NCBI RefSeq assembly: GCF_012927265.1
Contig: NZ_JABBGF010000001.1
Location: 2,106,502-2,170,501 of the forward strand
Reading direction: 5' to 3'
Length of the DNA stretch: 64,000 bases
Origin: Chryseobacterium cheonjiense
Lineage (GTDB): Bacteria; Bacteroidota; Bacteroidia; Flavobacteriales; Weeksellaceae
A program made the translations under genes and the position numbers. The notes beneath the pieces are model-generated. The model did no database searches. It saw only the letters and a list, made by a program, of their open reading frames with translations, and was not told the origin of the DNA. Shown in pieces: positions 34,305 through 43,030 of the stretch (position 1 is the stretch's first letter; each line of letters begins with the position of its first letter).

Positions 34305-35093
34305 CTACAAAAAAACTTCTTTTATGATGATATAAATTCCCATCACCAGAATAAACCAACCGAAAGCAGGCTTAAGTTTTCTGCCATCAATTTTTTTGGA
34401 TAACTGTGAGCCAATGATGATGCCTACAATGGCAATGGAAGAAATGGTTGTCAACAATTTCCAGTCGACTGCTATATCGTTTATTGAAGAAAAAAATCCG
34501 ATAAGCGAATTGAGGGAAATAATAACCAGTGATGTTCCGATGGCGACTTTCATGGGAGTTTTGAGAAGACTGACCAAAGCCGGAATAATCATAAATCCGC
34601 CGCCGGCTCCAACTAAACCGGTCAGAATCCCGACAACGGAGCCTTCTCCTGCCGCCAAAAGGGTATTGTTTTTATGGTGTGTTTCAAGCTGATATTCTTT
34701 GTTTTTACGAATCATTTTGTAAGAGGCCAAAATCATTAATCCAGCAAAGATCAACAGCAGCAAAATATCTTTCGTTACCACAAATTCATTGATTGTAAAT
34801 ACGTTACCAGGAATTAAGGGTAAAATATAATTTCGTGTAAGAAAAATGGAAATAATAGAAGGAATCCCAAAAACAAGAGCCGTTTTAAAATTTACCAACC
34901 CTTTTTTAAAGTATGAAACTGAACCGACCACACTGCTGATTCCGACAATAAAAAGTGAGTATTCTGTTGCCAGAAAAGCGTCTAATCCAAAAAGATAAAC
35001 CAAAACGGGAACGGTAAGAATGCTTCCTCCACCGCCGATTAATCCTAATGAAACTCCTATTAAAACTGAAGCGATATATCCAAAAATTTCCAT
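34305..35093 (-). CDS. TauE/SafE family sulfite (sulfonate) exporter
   Basis: A 262-residue protein with eight membrane segments. The two family repeats each have a Gly-rich opening: SLGLIGGGGSILTVPVLVYL near the N-terminus and GLVGAGGGFMIIPALVSLLK after the middle. Length and topology are those of TauE/SafE exporters, which remove sulfite or sulfonates. In this position, downstream of an operator-promoter shared with the CstB-like gene, export of sulfite produced by persulfide oxidation is the natural reading, though substrate is inferred from context. A Crp/Fnr regulator lies upstream on the same strand. Confidence 0.93.
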   Translation of the reverse strand: MEIFGYIASVLIGVSLGLIGGGGSILTVPVLVYLFGLDAFLATEYSLFIVGISSVVGSVSYFKKGLVNFKTALVFGIPSIISIFLTRNYILPLIPGNVFTINEFVVTKDILLLLIFAGLMILASYKMIRKNKEYQLETHHKNNTLLAAGEGSVVGILTGLVGAGGGFMIIPALVSLLKTPMKVAIGTSLVIISLNSLIGFFSSINDIAVDWKLLTTISSIAIVGIIIGSQLSKKIDGRKLKPAFGWFILVMGIYIIIKEVFL

Positions 35094-35110
35094 TTCTCAA
35101 CTTTATGCTG

Positions 35111-35158
35111 CAAAATTGGATATATCGGAAAAGATGTACAGCTACTTTTGTTACAGAA
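35111..35158 (-). promoter_or_regulatory. Operator-promoter of the TauE/SafE gene
   Basis: The 24-base word at 35135-35158 is identical to the one at 33288-33311. The -7 candidate TTTG at 35114-35111 lies the same 24 bases beyond it. The TauE start codon follows at 35093, so the untranslated leader would be very short (about 12 bases). Confidence 0.65.
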
Positions 35159-35164
35159 GGTTTT

Positions 35165-35412
35165 TTTTAACGCAAAGGCCGCGAAGATTTTTTTTGACTA
35201 CTAACTGTTTTTTAAGTTCGCAAAGGCGTTTCACTCAGCAAAGGTTAAAAGCCGTTACTTTATCAGCAGATTGTTATGCTGGAAGCATCTTGATATCGTT
35301 ATATATTTTAACGCAAAGTTCGCAAGTTTTTTGACTACTCAGTGTTTTTAAGTTCGCAAAGCTACTTCGATAAGCTCAGCATAAACTTTTCACTTAGATA
35401 AGATCACAAAGG
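35165..35412. repeat. Two further composite repeat units between TauE and Crp/Fnr
   Basis: AACGCAAAGGCCGCGAAGAT, then GTTCGCAAAGGCGTTTCACT, then TTGTTATGCTGGAAGC, then a second AACGCAAAG at about 35310. These match the array at 33338-34135 and fill the 326-base gap 35094-35419. A REP-like GCTACTTCGATAAGCTCAGC is nested near 35361-35380. Confidence 0.8.
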
Positions 35413-35419
35413 GATTTAT

Positions 35420-36049
35420 CTAATCTTCTAAAATCACAATTTTATTCCTTCCGAGCTGTAGTTTTCCAGAATCTTCGAGCTGCTTCAAGAGTCGGGAAAC
35501 AACCACTCTGGCTGTTCCCAATTCGTTTGCGAGCTGTTCGTGGGTAATAACAATTGTTTTGGAATTAATAATTTCGGATTTTTTGTGGAGAAGGTTCAGC
35601 AATCGTTCATCCACTTTTTTGAAAGCGATCGCATTGATGATATCCAAAAGTTCTTCAAAACGTTTGTGATACAGCCTGAAAATATAATCCAGCCATTCCG
35701 GATATTCTTTAATGAAAAGTGAAACTTTGTCTATCGGCAGAAAAAGAATTTCGGTATCTTCTTCTACTTCCGCTTTTACGATACTTTTTTCGTTGTGCAT
35801 TCCGCCCAAAAAAGACATGATGCAGCTTTCTCCTGCTTTAATGTAATACAGAAGAATTTCGCGGCCGTCTTCTTCGGTGCGGATGACCTTCAGCATTCCT
35901 TTCATCACGATCGGAATTGAACGGATGGACGAATTTTCATCTAAAATAATATCGCCTTCGTGATACGTCTTCGTGATCCCATACTGATATAGCTTTTCTA
36001 CCAGTTCAGGCGAAGAAGTAAATTCTGAAGAAAGAACCGAATCCTGCAT
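35420..36049 (-). CDS. Crp/Fnr family transcriptional regulator of the sulfur module (inferred)
   Basis: A 209-residue regulator with an N-terminal beta-roll (KTYHEGDIILDENSSIRSI) and a C-terminal helix-turn-helix (THEQLANELGTARVVVSRLL). The recognition helix is more like FNR/CRP than the one at 10357-10947. No N-terminal Cys cluster for an Fe-S centre is visible and none of the usual cAMP contacts. It reads toward the TauE gene and is the closest regulator to the shared operator, so it is the best candidate to bind there. The hexosaminidase gene ends 16 bases upstream, so it may ride on that transcript. Confidence 0.88.
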   Translation of the reverse strand: MQDSVLSSEFTSSPELVEKLYQYGITKTYHEGDIILDENSSIRSIPIVMKGMLKVIRTEEDGREILLYYIKAGESCIMSFLGGMHNEKSIVKAEVEEDTEILFLPIDKVSLFIKEYPEWLDYIFRLYHKRFEELLDIINAIAFKKVDERLLNLLHKKSEIINSKTIVITHEQLANELGTARVVVSRLLKQLEDSGKLQLGRNKIVILED

Positions 36050-36065
36050 AATAAAATTTCTAAGG

Positions 36066-38324
36066 CTAATTTACACCAATTTCGTCAACAAAAAGCCATG
36101 CTTTGGAATCTGCACCCGGATTTCCGGCAGGGATAATTCCAGCGTTTTCTATATTAACTTTAATATATTTTGAATTCTGAATGCCTACATTCACTTTAAT
36201 TTTACCTTTTGCTGAAAGGATTTCCTCTCTTCCGATTTCTTTAATGAGTTTAAAATCCGTTCCGTTGTCTGAAACGAAAATCTGAGCCGATTTTGCGAAA
36301 TGAATCCAGCTTCCTTTGTTGTCTAAAGTATTAAAGTACACCTCTGAAAACTGCGTTTTCTGTCCGAAATCAATCGTAGCCACGACATCTTTTCCCTGAA
36401 AACCAAGCCATGTTTTTCCCAATTGCTTTTGATTTCCGATAATTCCGTCGACTAAAGTAAAAGCTCCACCAAAAGAATAATTTTCATCAGGTTGGCTTTC
36501 TAATGTTATGGGTTTTCCGGTAGTTTTAGAAATCACAAAATCTTGCGAAGAAACGGCACTTTGAAGTCCACCTTCAAAATAAGCTGATTTAATGGTCATG
36601 GTTTTTGAAACGGGAATTGGAACGTCATACGTTTGGGAATTTTCTGTGGGAACACTCCCGTCTGTTGTGAAACGAATTCCTTCCGGCTTCTGCGATGTTG
36701 AAAGTTTATACGAAATACCTCCTACTCTCGGTTGCACTTTCCCATTGATATTGTAAATACTTTTCGCATAATTGATACCCATTTTATCCAACACCTTAAA
36801 TTCATTAATTACTCTCCATTCAAATTCTTTGTAATTTTTAGGATCAGCTGTTCCCCAGCCTACTTCCGAAAGCGCCAGTAATCTCGGAAAAATCATATAC
36901 TGAACCTGTTTGAAATCCAGAATATACTCCGTCCATAAATTTGCCTGAACGCCTAAAATATATTTTGCCTGTTCTGCATTCAGCTCTTCGGGAATGGGAT
37001 TATAAGAATAGACTTTATCCAAAGGCGTAAATCCTCCGAAAGCATTCGGTTCCGTTGCAGGATCTCCCTGATAATGATCGAAATAGCAATAAGATCCGGG
37101 GGTCATTACTGCAAAATGTCCTGTTTTTGCAGCTTCTACACCGCCTTTTATGCCTGTCCAGCTCATTACGGCAGCATTCGGGGCCAGTCCGCCTTCCAGA
37201 ATTTCGTCCCAGCCTATGATTTTTCTGCCTTTTGAATTGACATACTTTTCTATTCTATGAATAAAATAACTTTGAAGACCGTGTTCGTCCTTAAGATTAT
37301 TTTTTTTGATTAATTCCTGACAGTGCGCACATTCTTTCCATCTTGTCTTCGGGCATTCATCGCCGCCAATGTGGATGTATTGTGAAGGAAAAAGAGCCAT
37401 TACTTCATTCAACACATTTTCCAAAAAGGTAAAAGTTTCCTCTTTCGGGCAGAAAACATCATCAAAAACACCCCATTTCGTTGCCGGCTCAAAAGGTCCT
37501 TTTGTACAGGCCAATTCCGGATAAGCTGAAAGTGCAGCTAAAGCATGACCCGGCATTTCAATCTCAGGAACCACGGTAATATGTCTTTCCTGAGCGTATT
37601 TTACCACTTCTTTAATTTGATCCTGAGTATAAAAATAAGGTCCGTAAGGCTTTCCGTCAAACGTATTGTCAACATACGCACCAATCATTGATTCTTTACG
37701 TTTTGAACCGATCTGCGTTAACTTAGGATATTTTTTAATTTCAATCCTCCAGCCCTGGTCGTCGCTTAAATGCCAGTGAAAAGTGTTTAGTTTGTACATC
37801 GCAAGATAATCGATATACTGCTTTACCTCATCGACAGTGAAAAAGTGACGGCAAACATCGAGGTGCATTCCGCGCCATGCGAATTTTGGCTCATCCTCAA
37901 TTTTCATGGCTGGAATTTTTCCCGAATCTTTATATTGTTCTATTAATTGGATTAATGTCTGGAGTGCCAGAAAATATCCCTGATTTGTATTTGAATTGAT
38001 AACAATTCCTCCGGATGAAACTTCAATAGAATATTTTTCTTTTTTCTGCTGATCGATCACGGATTGTGGAGTAAAAAGAGCATTAACCAAGTGAACGTCT
38101 TCATTCTTTTTTCCGGAGCTGAAGGTAAACATTCCTGCAGTGCGCTTTTTAAAATAGGCTGTTTCTTTTACCGGAAGATTTTCATCAAGCTTGAAAGTTT
38201 TAGGAATAATAAATTCTCCTTTTTGAAATTCAACTTTTTGAGGATATGGAATCAAATTCAATTTCGTTTGGGCTAAAAAAAGACTTGAGAATAATACAGA
38301 AAATATCAGTAATAATCGATGCAT
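36066..38324 (-). CDS. Beta-N-acetylhexosaminidase, GH20, with chitobiase-like and F5/8 C-terminal domains
   Basis: A 752-residue exported enzyme. A signal peptide (MHRLLLIFSVLFSSLFLAQ) is followed by a GH20b domain (LIPYPQKVEFQKGEFIIP). The barrel has FHWHLSDDQGWRIEIKKYP and the catalytic Asp-Glu pair in HIGGDECPKTRW (about residues 322-323). After residue 540 a chitobiase/hexosaminidase C-terminal domain (RFTTDGSVPTENSQTYD) and, from about 610, an F5/8 type C carbohydrate-binding domain (TWLGFQGKDVVATIDFG) follow. It removes terminal GlcNAc or GalNAc from glycans or chitin-derived sugars, probably in the periplasm. The divergent DUF4197 gene starts 99 bases away. Confidence 0.95.
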   Translation of the reverse strand: MHRLLLIFSVLFSSLFLAQTKLNLIPYPQKVEFQKGEFIIPKTFKLDENLPVKETAYFKKRTAGMFTFSSGKKNEDVHLVNALFTPQSVIDQQKKEKYSIEVSSGGIVINSNTNQGYFLALQTLIQLIEQYKDSGKIPAMKIEDEPKFAWRGMHLDVCRHFFTVDEVKQYIDYLAMYKLNTFHWHLSDDQGWRIEIKKYPKLTQIGSKRKESMIGAYVDNTFDGKPYGPYFYTQDQIKEVVKYAQERHITVVPEIEMPGHALAALSAYPELACTKGPFEPATKWGVFDDVFCPKEETFTFLENVLNEVMALFPSQYIHIGGDECPKTRWKECAHCQELIKKNNLKDEHGLQSYFIHRIEKYVNSKGRKIIGWDEILEGGLAPNAAVMSWTGIKGGVEAAKTGHFAVMTPGSYCYFDHYQGDPATEPNAFGGFTPLDKVYSYNPIPEELNAEQAKYILGVQANLWTEYILDFKQVQYMIFPRLLALSEVGWGTADPKNYKEFEWRVINEFKVLDKMGINYAKSIYNINGKVQPRVGGISYKLSTSQKPEGIRFTTDGSVPTENSQTYDVPIPVSKTMTIKSAYFEGGLQSAVSSQDFVISKTTGKPITLESQPDENYSFGGAFTLVDGIIGNQKQLGKTWLGFQGKDVVATIDFGQKTQFSEVYFNTLDNKGSWIHFAKSAQIFVSDNGTDFKLIKEIGREEILSAKGKIKVNVGIQNSKYIKVNIENAGIIPAGNPGADSKAWLFVDEIGVN

Positions 38325-38423
38325 TTTATGATTTTAGATTTAGGCGAATATACTTATTTTCTTAAAATTTAAATGTGCGATTTAACTTATTACTGCCCAA
38401 AATATCTAATTTTACAAAAATAA

Positions 38424-39227
38424 ATGATGAAAAAAACAATTTTATTCGTTAGCGGACTTTTATTCTCTGTTTCCGCACATGCACAAATTTCAGATGTTAT
38501 TAATTCCACTATAAAGAATCAGACGGGAATTGATCTTAAAAATCCCAAATCTGCAACAGGAAATACTTCTAATCCAAAACCCAAATCTTCCGCGTCATCT
38601 CCTAATCCCGGAAATCTTACCTCAACGCAAATTTCCTCTGGTTTAAAAGAAGCTTTAACTCTGGGAGTGAATGAAGGCGTAAAAAAGCTAAGCACCACAG
38701 ACGGATTTTTAAAAAATGAAGCGGTAAAAATTCTGATGCCCGAAAAATTAAGAAAAATTGATACTACACTGAGATCCATTGGTCTTGGAAATCTTGCAGA
38801 CCAGGGTGTAAAATTATTGAACAGAGCTGCTGAAGATGCAGTTACAGAAGCTGCCCCTATTTTTACAAAAGCCATTACTTCCATGACAATTACAGACGCT
38901 AAAAATATTTTATTGGGAAATAATAATGCGGCAACAAATTATTTACAGACAAAAACACAATCGCAGTTATTTACAGCTTTTCAGCCAAAAGTAAAAGCTT
39001 CCCTTGGAAAAGTAGGCGCCGATAAATTATGGAGCAATATTATTTCTAAATATAATACTTTTACCGGGGAATCTGTAACCACCGATCTTAATGAATATGT
39101 AACTACGGAAACCATCAATGGTGTGTTTAAAATGGTTGCCGAAAAAGAAAGCGGAATCCGCAATACTCCTGCAATGAGGACTACAAGTATTTTGCAGAAG
39201 GTTTTTGGAGCACAGGATGGAAAATAA
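38424..39227 (+). CDS. DUF4197 family exported protein
   Basis: A 267-residue protein with a signal peptide (MMKKTILFVSGLLFSVSAHA). After a Ser/Pro/Asn-rich linker (about 30-65) comes the DUF4197 domain, mostly helical: ISSGLKEALTLGVNEGVKKL, the MPEKLRKIDTTLRSIGLGNL segment and ITDAKNILLGNNNAATNYL. Members of this family are periplasmic or envelope proteins of unknown function. The start could be the second Met at 38427. It is monocistronic and ends in a terminator region shared with scoB. Confidence 0.9.
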   Translation: MMKKTILFVSGLLFSVSAHAQISDVINSTIKNQTGIDLKNPKSATGNTSNPKPKSSASSPNPGNLTSTQISSGLKEALTLGVNEGVKKLSTTDGFLKNEAVKILMPEKLRKIDTTLRSIGLGNLADQGVKLLNRAAEDAVTEAAPIFTKAITSMTITDAKNILLGNNNAATNYLQTKTQSQLFTAFQPKVKASLGKVGADKLWSNIISKYNTFTGESVTTDLNEYVTTETINGVFKMVAEKESGIRNTPAMRTTSILQKVFGAQDGK

Positions 39228-39255
39228 ATTTCTTTTGTCTTGAAACAAAAAGGAA

Positions 39256-39281
39256 CAAAAGTTCGAAGTCTGGAACTTTTT
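39256..39281 (+). terminator. Candidate terminator of the DUF4197 gene
   Basis: AAAAGTTC pairs with GAACTTTT across an 8-base loop, followed by TTTGTT, 30 bases after the stop. The adjoining sequence (GTCTTGAAACAAAAAGGAAC) is a repeat-like piece. Confidence 0.5.
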
Positions 39282-39305
39282 GTTATCAAACGTTAAATAT
39301 TTTCA

Positions 39306-39338
39306 ATAAAAAAACCTTGTCGGCGACAAGGTTTTGCT
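39306..39338. terminator. Bidirectional terminator between the DUF4197 gene and scoB
   Basis: An 11-bp perfect stem, AAAACCTTGTC (39311-39321) with GACAAGGTTTT (39325-39335), loop GGC. T runs lie on both strands, so it can end both convergent genes. Confidence 0.85.
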
Positions 39339-39341
39339 TTA

Positions 39342-39995
39342 TCAGAATTGCATTTCAGGAATCTCTCCTTCAATGATTAAATCGGCCTCTGTAGATTTTA
39401 TGATGTGTTCTACGGAAACTCCCGGAGCTCTTTCAATAAGCTTGAAACCGTCTGGTGTTACATCCAGTACCGCCAATTCGGTTACGACTCTTTTAACGCA
39501 GCTTACTCCTGTTAAAGGAAGCGTACATTTTTTTAAAATTTTACTTTCTCCGGCTTTGTTCACGTGCATCATGGCAACGATAATATTTTCAGCAGAAGCT
39601 ACGAGATCCATTGCACCGCCCATTCCTTTTACCATTTTTCCAGGGATTTTCCAGTTGGCGATATCTCCGTTTTCTGCAACTTCCATGGCACCAAGAATGG
39701 TAAGGTCTACCTTTTTGCTTCTGATCATCCCGAAACTGAAAGCAGAATCAAAGAAGGAACCTCCGTCCAGAATAGTGATGGTCTGCTTTCCTGCATTGAT
39801 AATATCTGCATCTTCTTCACCTTCGTACGGAAACGGCCCCATTCCCAGCACTCCGTTTTCACTCTGGAATTCTACGTTAAGATTTTCCGGAACGTAATTG
39901 GCCACCAATGTAGGGATCCCGATTCCTAGATTTACATAATACCTGTCTTTTACTTCTCTGGAAATTCTTTGTGCAATTTGTTCTTTCGTTAGCAT
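39342..39995 (-). CDS. scoB: 3-oxoacid CoA-transferase subunit B
   Basis: A 217-residue beta subunit. It has the LGIGIPTLVANYVP nucleotide/CoA-binding beginning and the catalytic glutamate in FQSENGVLGMGPFP, which forms the CoA thioester during transfer, and the GGAMDLV motif. With subunit A it moves CoA between succinyl-CoA and acetoacetate or a similar oxoacid. Unusually, the A subunit gene lies 2.2 kb away (42199-42900), separated by an ABC transporter on the opposite strand. Both subunit genes keep the same minus orientation. Symbol by family, not by verified substrate. Confidence 0.93.
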   Translation of the reverse strand: MLTKEQIAQRISREVKDRYYVNLGIGIPTLVANYVPENLNVEFQSENGVLGMGPFPYEGEEDADIINAGKQTITILDGGSFFDSAFSFGMIRSKKVDLTILGAMEVAENGDIANWKIPGKMVKGMGGAMDLVASAENIIVAMMHVNKAGESKILKKCTLPLTGVSCVKRVVTELAVLDVTPDGFKLIERAPGVSVEHIIKSTEADLIIEGEIPEMQF

Positions 39996-40089
39996 AGCTT
40001 AATCTTATCCCGCCAAATTAGCCATTTTTACGGAATTACAAAATAATTTCTTTCTTATCCTATGATAAATTTTGAATCTCAATTTGTTG

Positions 40090-40097
40090 TAAATTTG
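40090..40097 (+). promoter_or_regulatory. Probable -7 element of the ABC transporter gene
   Basis: TAAATTTG matches TAnnTTTG, 19 bases before the start at 40117. TTTG at 40071-40074 is a possible -33 element with a slightly short spacer of 15 bases. Confidence 0.5.
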
Positions 40098-40116
40098 TAC
40101 GCTTTTAATTTTACCG

Positions 40117-41910
40117 ATGAAAATTTTATTACACTATCTTAAACCTTACAAATGGCTAATTATTATTTCGCTGTTTTTAGCCGCTGTAAATCAGGTTTTT
40201 TCTTTGTTTGCCCCTGCTATTACAGGGAATATATTAGACAAACTTGTTACCCACCCCAATTTTTTTGATAAGGAGAAAACGCTTCCTAGAAACATGAATG
40301 AATATCTTTACGGAACTGATATTTATCATGGTGTTTTTTACTTTTTAGGACTGTTGGTCGGTACTGCAATGATAAGCCGTATCGCTAAAGCATTTCAGGA
40401 TTATGTCGTGAATGTGATCATTCAGAAATTTGGTGCGAAAATATTTACTGACGGACTAAAGCATTCTATGAGGCTGCCGTTTCAGGAATTTGAAGATCAG
40501 AGAAGCGGTGAGACGCTCTCAATTTTAACAAAAGTTCGTGAAGATTCCGTAAAATTTATCAATAATTTCGTCAATGTATTCTTCGGAATTCTGGTAAGCA
40601 TTATTTTCGTGTCGGTATATGCCATTCGTCTGCACTGGTCTATTATGCCGGTATATGTGGTAGGAATTATCTTTATTGCAGTGGTGACTAATTTACTGAG
40701 CAAAAAAATCAAAACCATACAGAAAAATATTGTTACGGAAACCACCAATCTGGCGGGAAGCACCACCGAAAGTCTCAGAAATATCGAGATTGTAAAAAGC
40801 TTGGGATTAACCAATCAGGAAGTTGAACGTCTGAATAACAATACTTATAAAATCCTGAATCTGGAACTTAGAAAAGTAAAAAGCATCCGTTCTCTGAGCT
40901 TTGTGCAGGGGACCCTGGTTAACTTTTTACAGCAAATGATCACCTTTACGCTTTTATTATTGATTTTTAAAAATATTGTAACTCCCGGACAGTATTTATC
41001 ATTAATGTTTTACGGATTCTTTATTTTCGGGCCGATGCAGGAAATCGGAAACATCATTATTTCCTACCGTGAAGCGCAGGCTTCGCTTAATAATTTCGAC
41101 CGGGTGATGAAGAAAGAAGTTGAGCCTAAACCGTTAACTCCTAAGAAAATCGGAGCAATTGAAGAACTGGAATTTCAGAGCGTTTCTTTTCAGCATCAGA
41201 CTGCTCATTACAAAGCCCTGAATTCAATTTCGTTTAAAGTAAAAAACGGGGAAACAATTGCTTTCGTTGGACCAAGCGGTTCAGGAAAAAGTACTCTGGT
41301 AAAACTTCTTGTAGGATTATACAGGCCACAGGAAGGTTCTATTCTATACAATAATATTGACGGAAAGGAATTCGATTTTGATGAACTGAGAAACCAGATC
41401 GGCTTTGTGACCCAGGATACGCAGCTTTTTGCAGGAACAATAAAGGAGAATCTTTTGTTTGTAAATCCTTCCGCAACAGAAGAAGATTTGCAGTTGGCAT
41501 TAAAAAAATCGAGTTGCACCAATCTTTTAGAACGTGCAGAAAACGGAATAGAAACCGTAATCGGAGAAGGCGGTTTGAAATTAAGCGGCGGTGAGAAACA
41601 GCGAATTGCCATTGCCAGAGCTTTGTTAAGAAAACCGCATTTACTGATTTTTGATGAGGCGACTTCGGCTTTAGACAGTATTACGGAGGAAGAAATTACC
41701 ACTACCATTAAAGAAATTTCCAGGGAAAAGGAACAGATTACCGTTCTTATTGCCCACAGATTAAGCACCATTATGCATGCAGACAGAATTTTCGTTCTGG
41801 AGCGTGGACAGGTTATAGAAACCGGATCGCACCTCAACCTTATTGAAGAAAAGGGACTGTATTATGCGATGTGGAGACAGCAAATCGGGGAAAGGAAAAC
41901 TTTGGTATAG
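40117..41910 (+). CDS. ABC transporter, fused permease and ATP-binding half (exporter type)
   Basis: A 597-residue half-transporter with six membrane helices in its first 320 residues and a C-terminal nucleotide-binding domain. The latter has Walker A GPSGSGKSTLVKLL, the Q-loop GFVTQDTQLF, signature LKLSGGEKQRIAIARAL, Walker B LLIFDEATSALD and the switch His in IAHRLST. It should work as a homodimer exporting lipids, peptides or drugs (MsbA/LmrA-like); the substrate is not recognisable. It is monocistronic, with its own terminator at 41989, and separates the two CoA-transferase subunit genes. Confidence 0.95.
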   Translation: MKILLHYLKPYKWLIIISLFLAAVNQVFSLFAPAITGNILDKLVTHPNFFDKEKTLPRNMNEYLYGTDIYHGVFYFLGLLVGTAMISRIAKAFQDYVVNVIIQKFGAKIFTDGLKHSMRLPFQEFEDQRSGETLSILTKVREDSVKFINNFVNVFFGILVSIIFVSVYAIRLHWSIMPVYVVGIIFIAVVTNLLSKKIKTIQKNIVTETTNLAGSTTESLRNIEIVKSLGLTNQEVERLNNNTYKILNLELRKVKSIRSLSFVQGTLVNFLQQMITFTLLLLIFKNIVTPGQYLSLMFYGFFIFGPMQEIGNIIISYREAQASLNNFDRVMKKEVEPKPLTPKKIGAIEELEFQSVSFQHQTAHYKALNSISFKVKNGETIAFVGPSGSGKSTLVKLLVGLYRPQEGSILYNNIDGKEFDFDELRNQIGFVTQDTQLFAGTIKENLLFVNPSATEEDLQLALKKSSCTNLLERAENGIETVIGEGGLKLSGGEKQRIAIARALLRKPHLLIFDEATSALDSITEEEITTTIKEISREKEQITVLIAHRLSTIMHADRIFVLERGQVIETGSHLNLIEEKGLYYAMWRQQIGERKTLV

Positions 41911-41988
41911 ATGAGATGGAAGTTTATCTGATTGTGAGATTCTTCACTTTGTTCAGAATGACAATTAGGCTTTATAACTAAAATAAAT

Positions 41989-42020
41989 TACCCCGAAAGC
42001 TGATTTCGGGGTATATTTTT
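41989..42020 (+). terminator. Terminator of the ABC transporter gene
   Basis: A perfect 10-bp stem TACCCCGAAA (41989-41998) with TTTCGGGGTA (42004-42013), loop GCTGA, followed by TATTTTT. Confidence 0.85.
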
Positions 42021-42053
42021 AGAAAAATTTGAAAAATTCTTTTAAGTTTAATA

Positions 42054-42176
42054 TTATTTACCGCAAAAGAAGCAAAAGATTTAGATATCTTTTAATCTTT
42101 AAATAAGCGACCAAAAGCCTTAAAAATCTTTGATTTTTGTTGAAAGCTGTATGTAAATTCTTTTGTGATTAACTTA
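42054..42176. repeat. MITE-like element with ACCGCAAAAGA inverted ends, copy 1
   Basis: TTATTTACCGCAAAAGAAGC at the left is answered near the right end by TTCTTTTGTGATTAAC (about 42158-42173), an imperfect inverted repeat about 120 bases apart. The same left-end word recurs at 48953-48970. It fills most of the gap between the ABC transporter terminator and scoA. Confidence 0.6.
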
Positions 42177-42198
42177 ATAAACTTACATTAACATCAAA

Positions 42199-42900
42199 TT
42201 AATTTCTTTTTCTAACGGTTCTCTGTTCGATTCTTTTTTCAAACTTTTCTCCCTGAAAAATTCGTTGGATCATGATCCCCGGGATATGAATCTGGTTCGG
42301 ATCCAGTTCTCCGGGTTCTACCAACTCCTCTACTTCAGCAATTGTAATTTTTCCTGCGCCGGCCATCGGATGGTTAAAATTTCTCGCCGATCCTTTGAAA
42401 ATAAGGTTTCCTGCATGATCGCCTTTCCATGCTTTTACAATTGAAAAATCTGCTTCAAAGGCATATTCCAAGATATGAGGTTTTCCTTTGAAATCTTTCA
42501 CTTCTTTTCCTTCCGCGACTTCAGTACCGAAGCCTGCAGGCGTATAAAAAGCAGGAATTCCGGCCTGTGCTGCTCTGCATTTTTCTGCCAGTGTTCCCTG
42601 TGGTGTCAGCTCCACTTCCAGTTCTCCTGAAAGCATCTGTCTTTCAAATTCTGCATTTTCCCCTACATATGAAGAAACCATTTTTTTGATCTGCCTTTTT
42701 TTCAGAAGCAATCCCAATCCGAAATCGTCTACCCCGGCGTTGTTTGAAATACAGGTTAAGTCTTTTACATCACTTTCTACCAAAGCATTAATTGAGTTTT
42801 CAGGAATCCCGCAAAGTCCGAATCCACCCAGCATCAATGTCATTCCATCTTCAATCCCTTCGATGGCTTCCTTTGCATTTTTTACTCTTTTATCTATCAT
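42199..42900 (-). CDS. scoA: 3-oxoacid CoA-transferase subunit A
   Basis: A 233-residue alpha subunit starting [20 protein letters not shown]. It has the conserved [13 protein letters not shown] motif, the [20 protein letters not shown] stretch and [18 protein letters not shown], normal for the family. It needs subunit B (39342-39995) to be active. Its closest downstream feature is a MITE-like repeat, so it is transcribed alone. An insertion between the two subunit genes in an ancestor would explain the arrangement. Confidence 0.93.
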   Translation of the reverse strand: MIDKRVKNAKEAIEGIEDGMTLMLGGFGLCGIPENSINALVESDVKDLTCISNNAGVDDFGLGLLLKKRQIKKMVSSYVGENAEFERQMLSGELEVELTPQGTLAEKCRAAQAGIPAFYTPAGFGTEVAEGKEVKDFKGKPHILEYAFEADFSIVKAWKGDHAGNLIFKGSARNFNHPMAGAGKITIAEVEELVEPGELDPNQIHIPGIMIQRIFQGEKFEKRIEQRTVRKRN

Positions 42901-43030
42901 GAAATATTAGATTTTCTGTTGGCTTAAATTTAATACTTTTTCTCATATATCAGATATTCCAGATATTCTGATTTTTTTCATGGTCTGAATTTTGGTTACT
43001 GTTAATCATCACTTCACAAAATATTATCAT

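Noticed and set aside
39564..39929. Open frame of 121 codons opposite scoB
   Set aside because: It is antisense to a well-supported gene with catalytic motifs and has no family resemblance.
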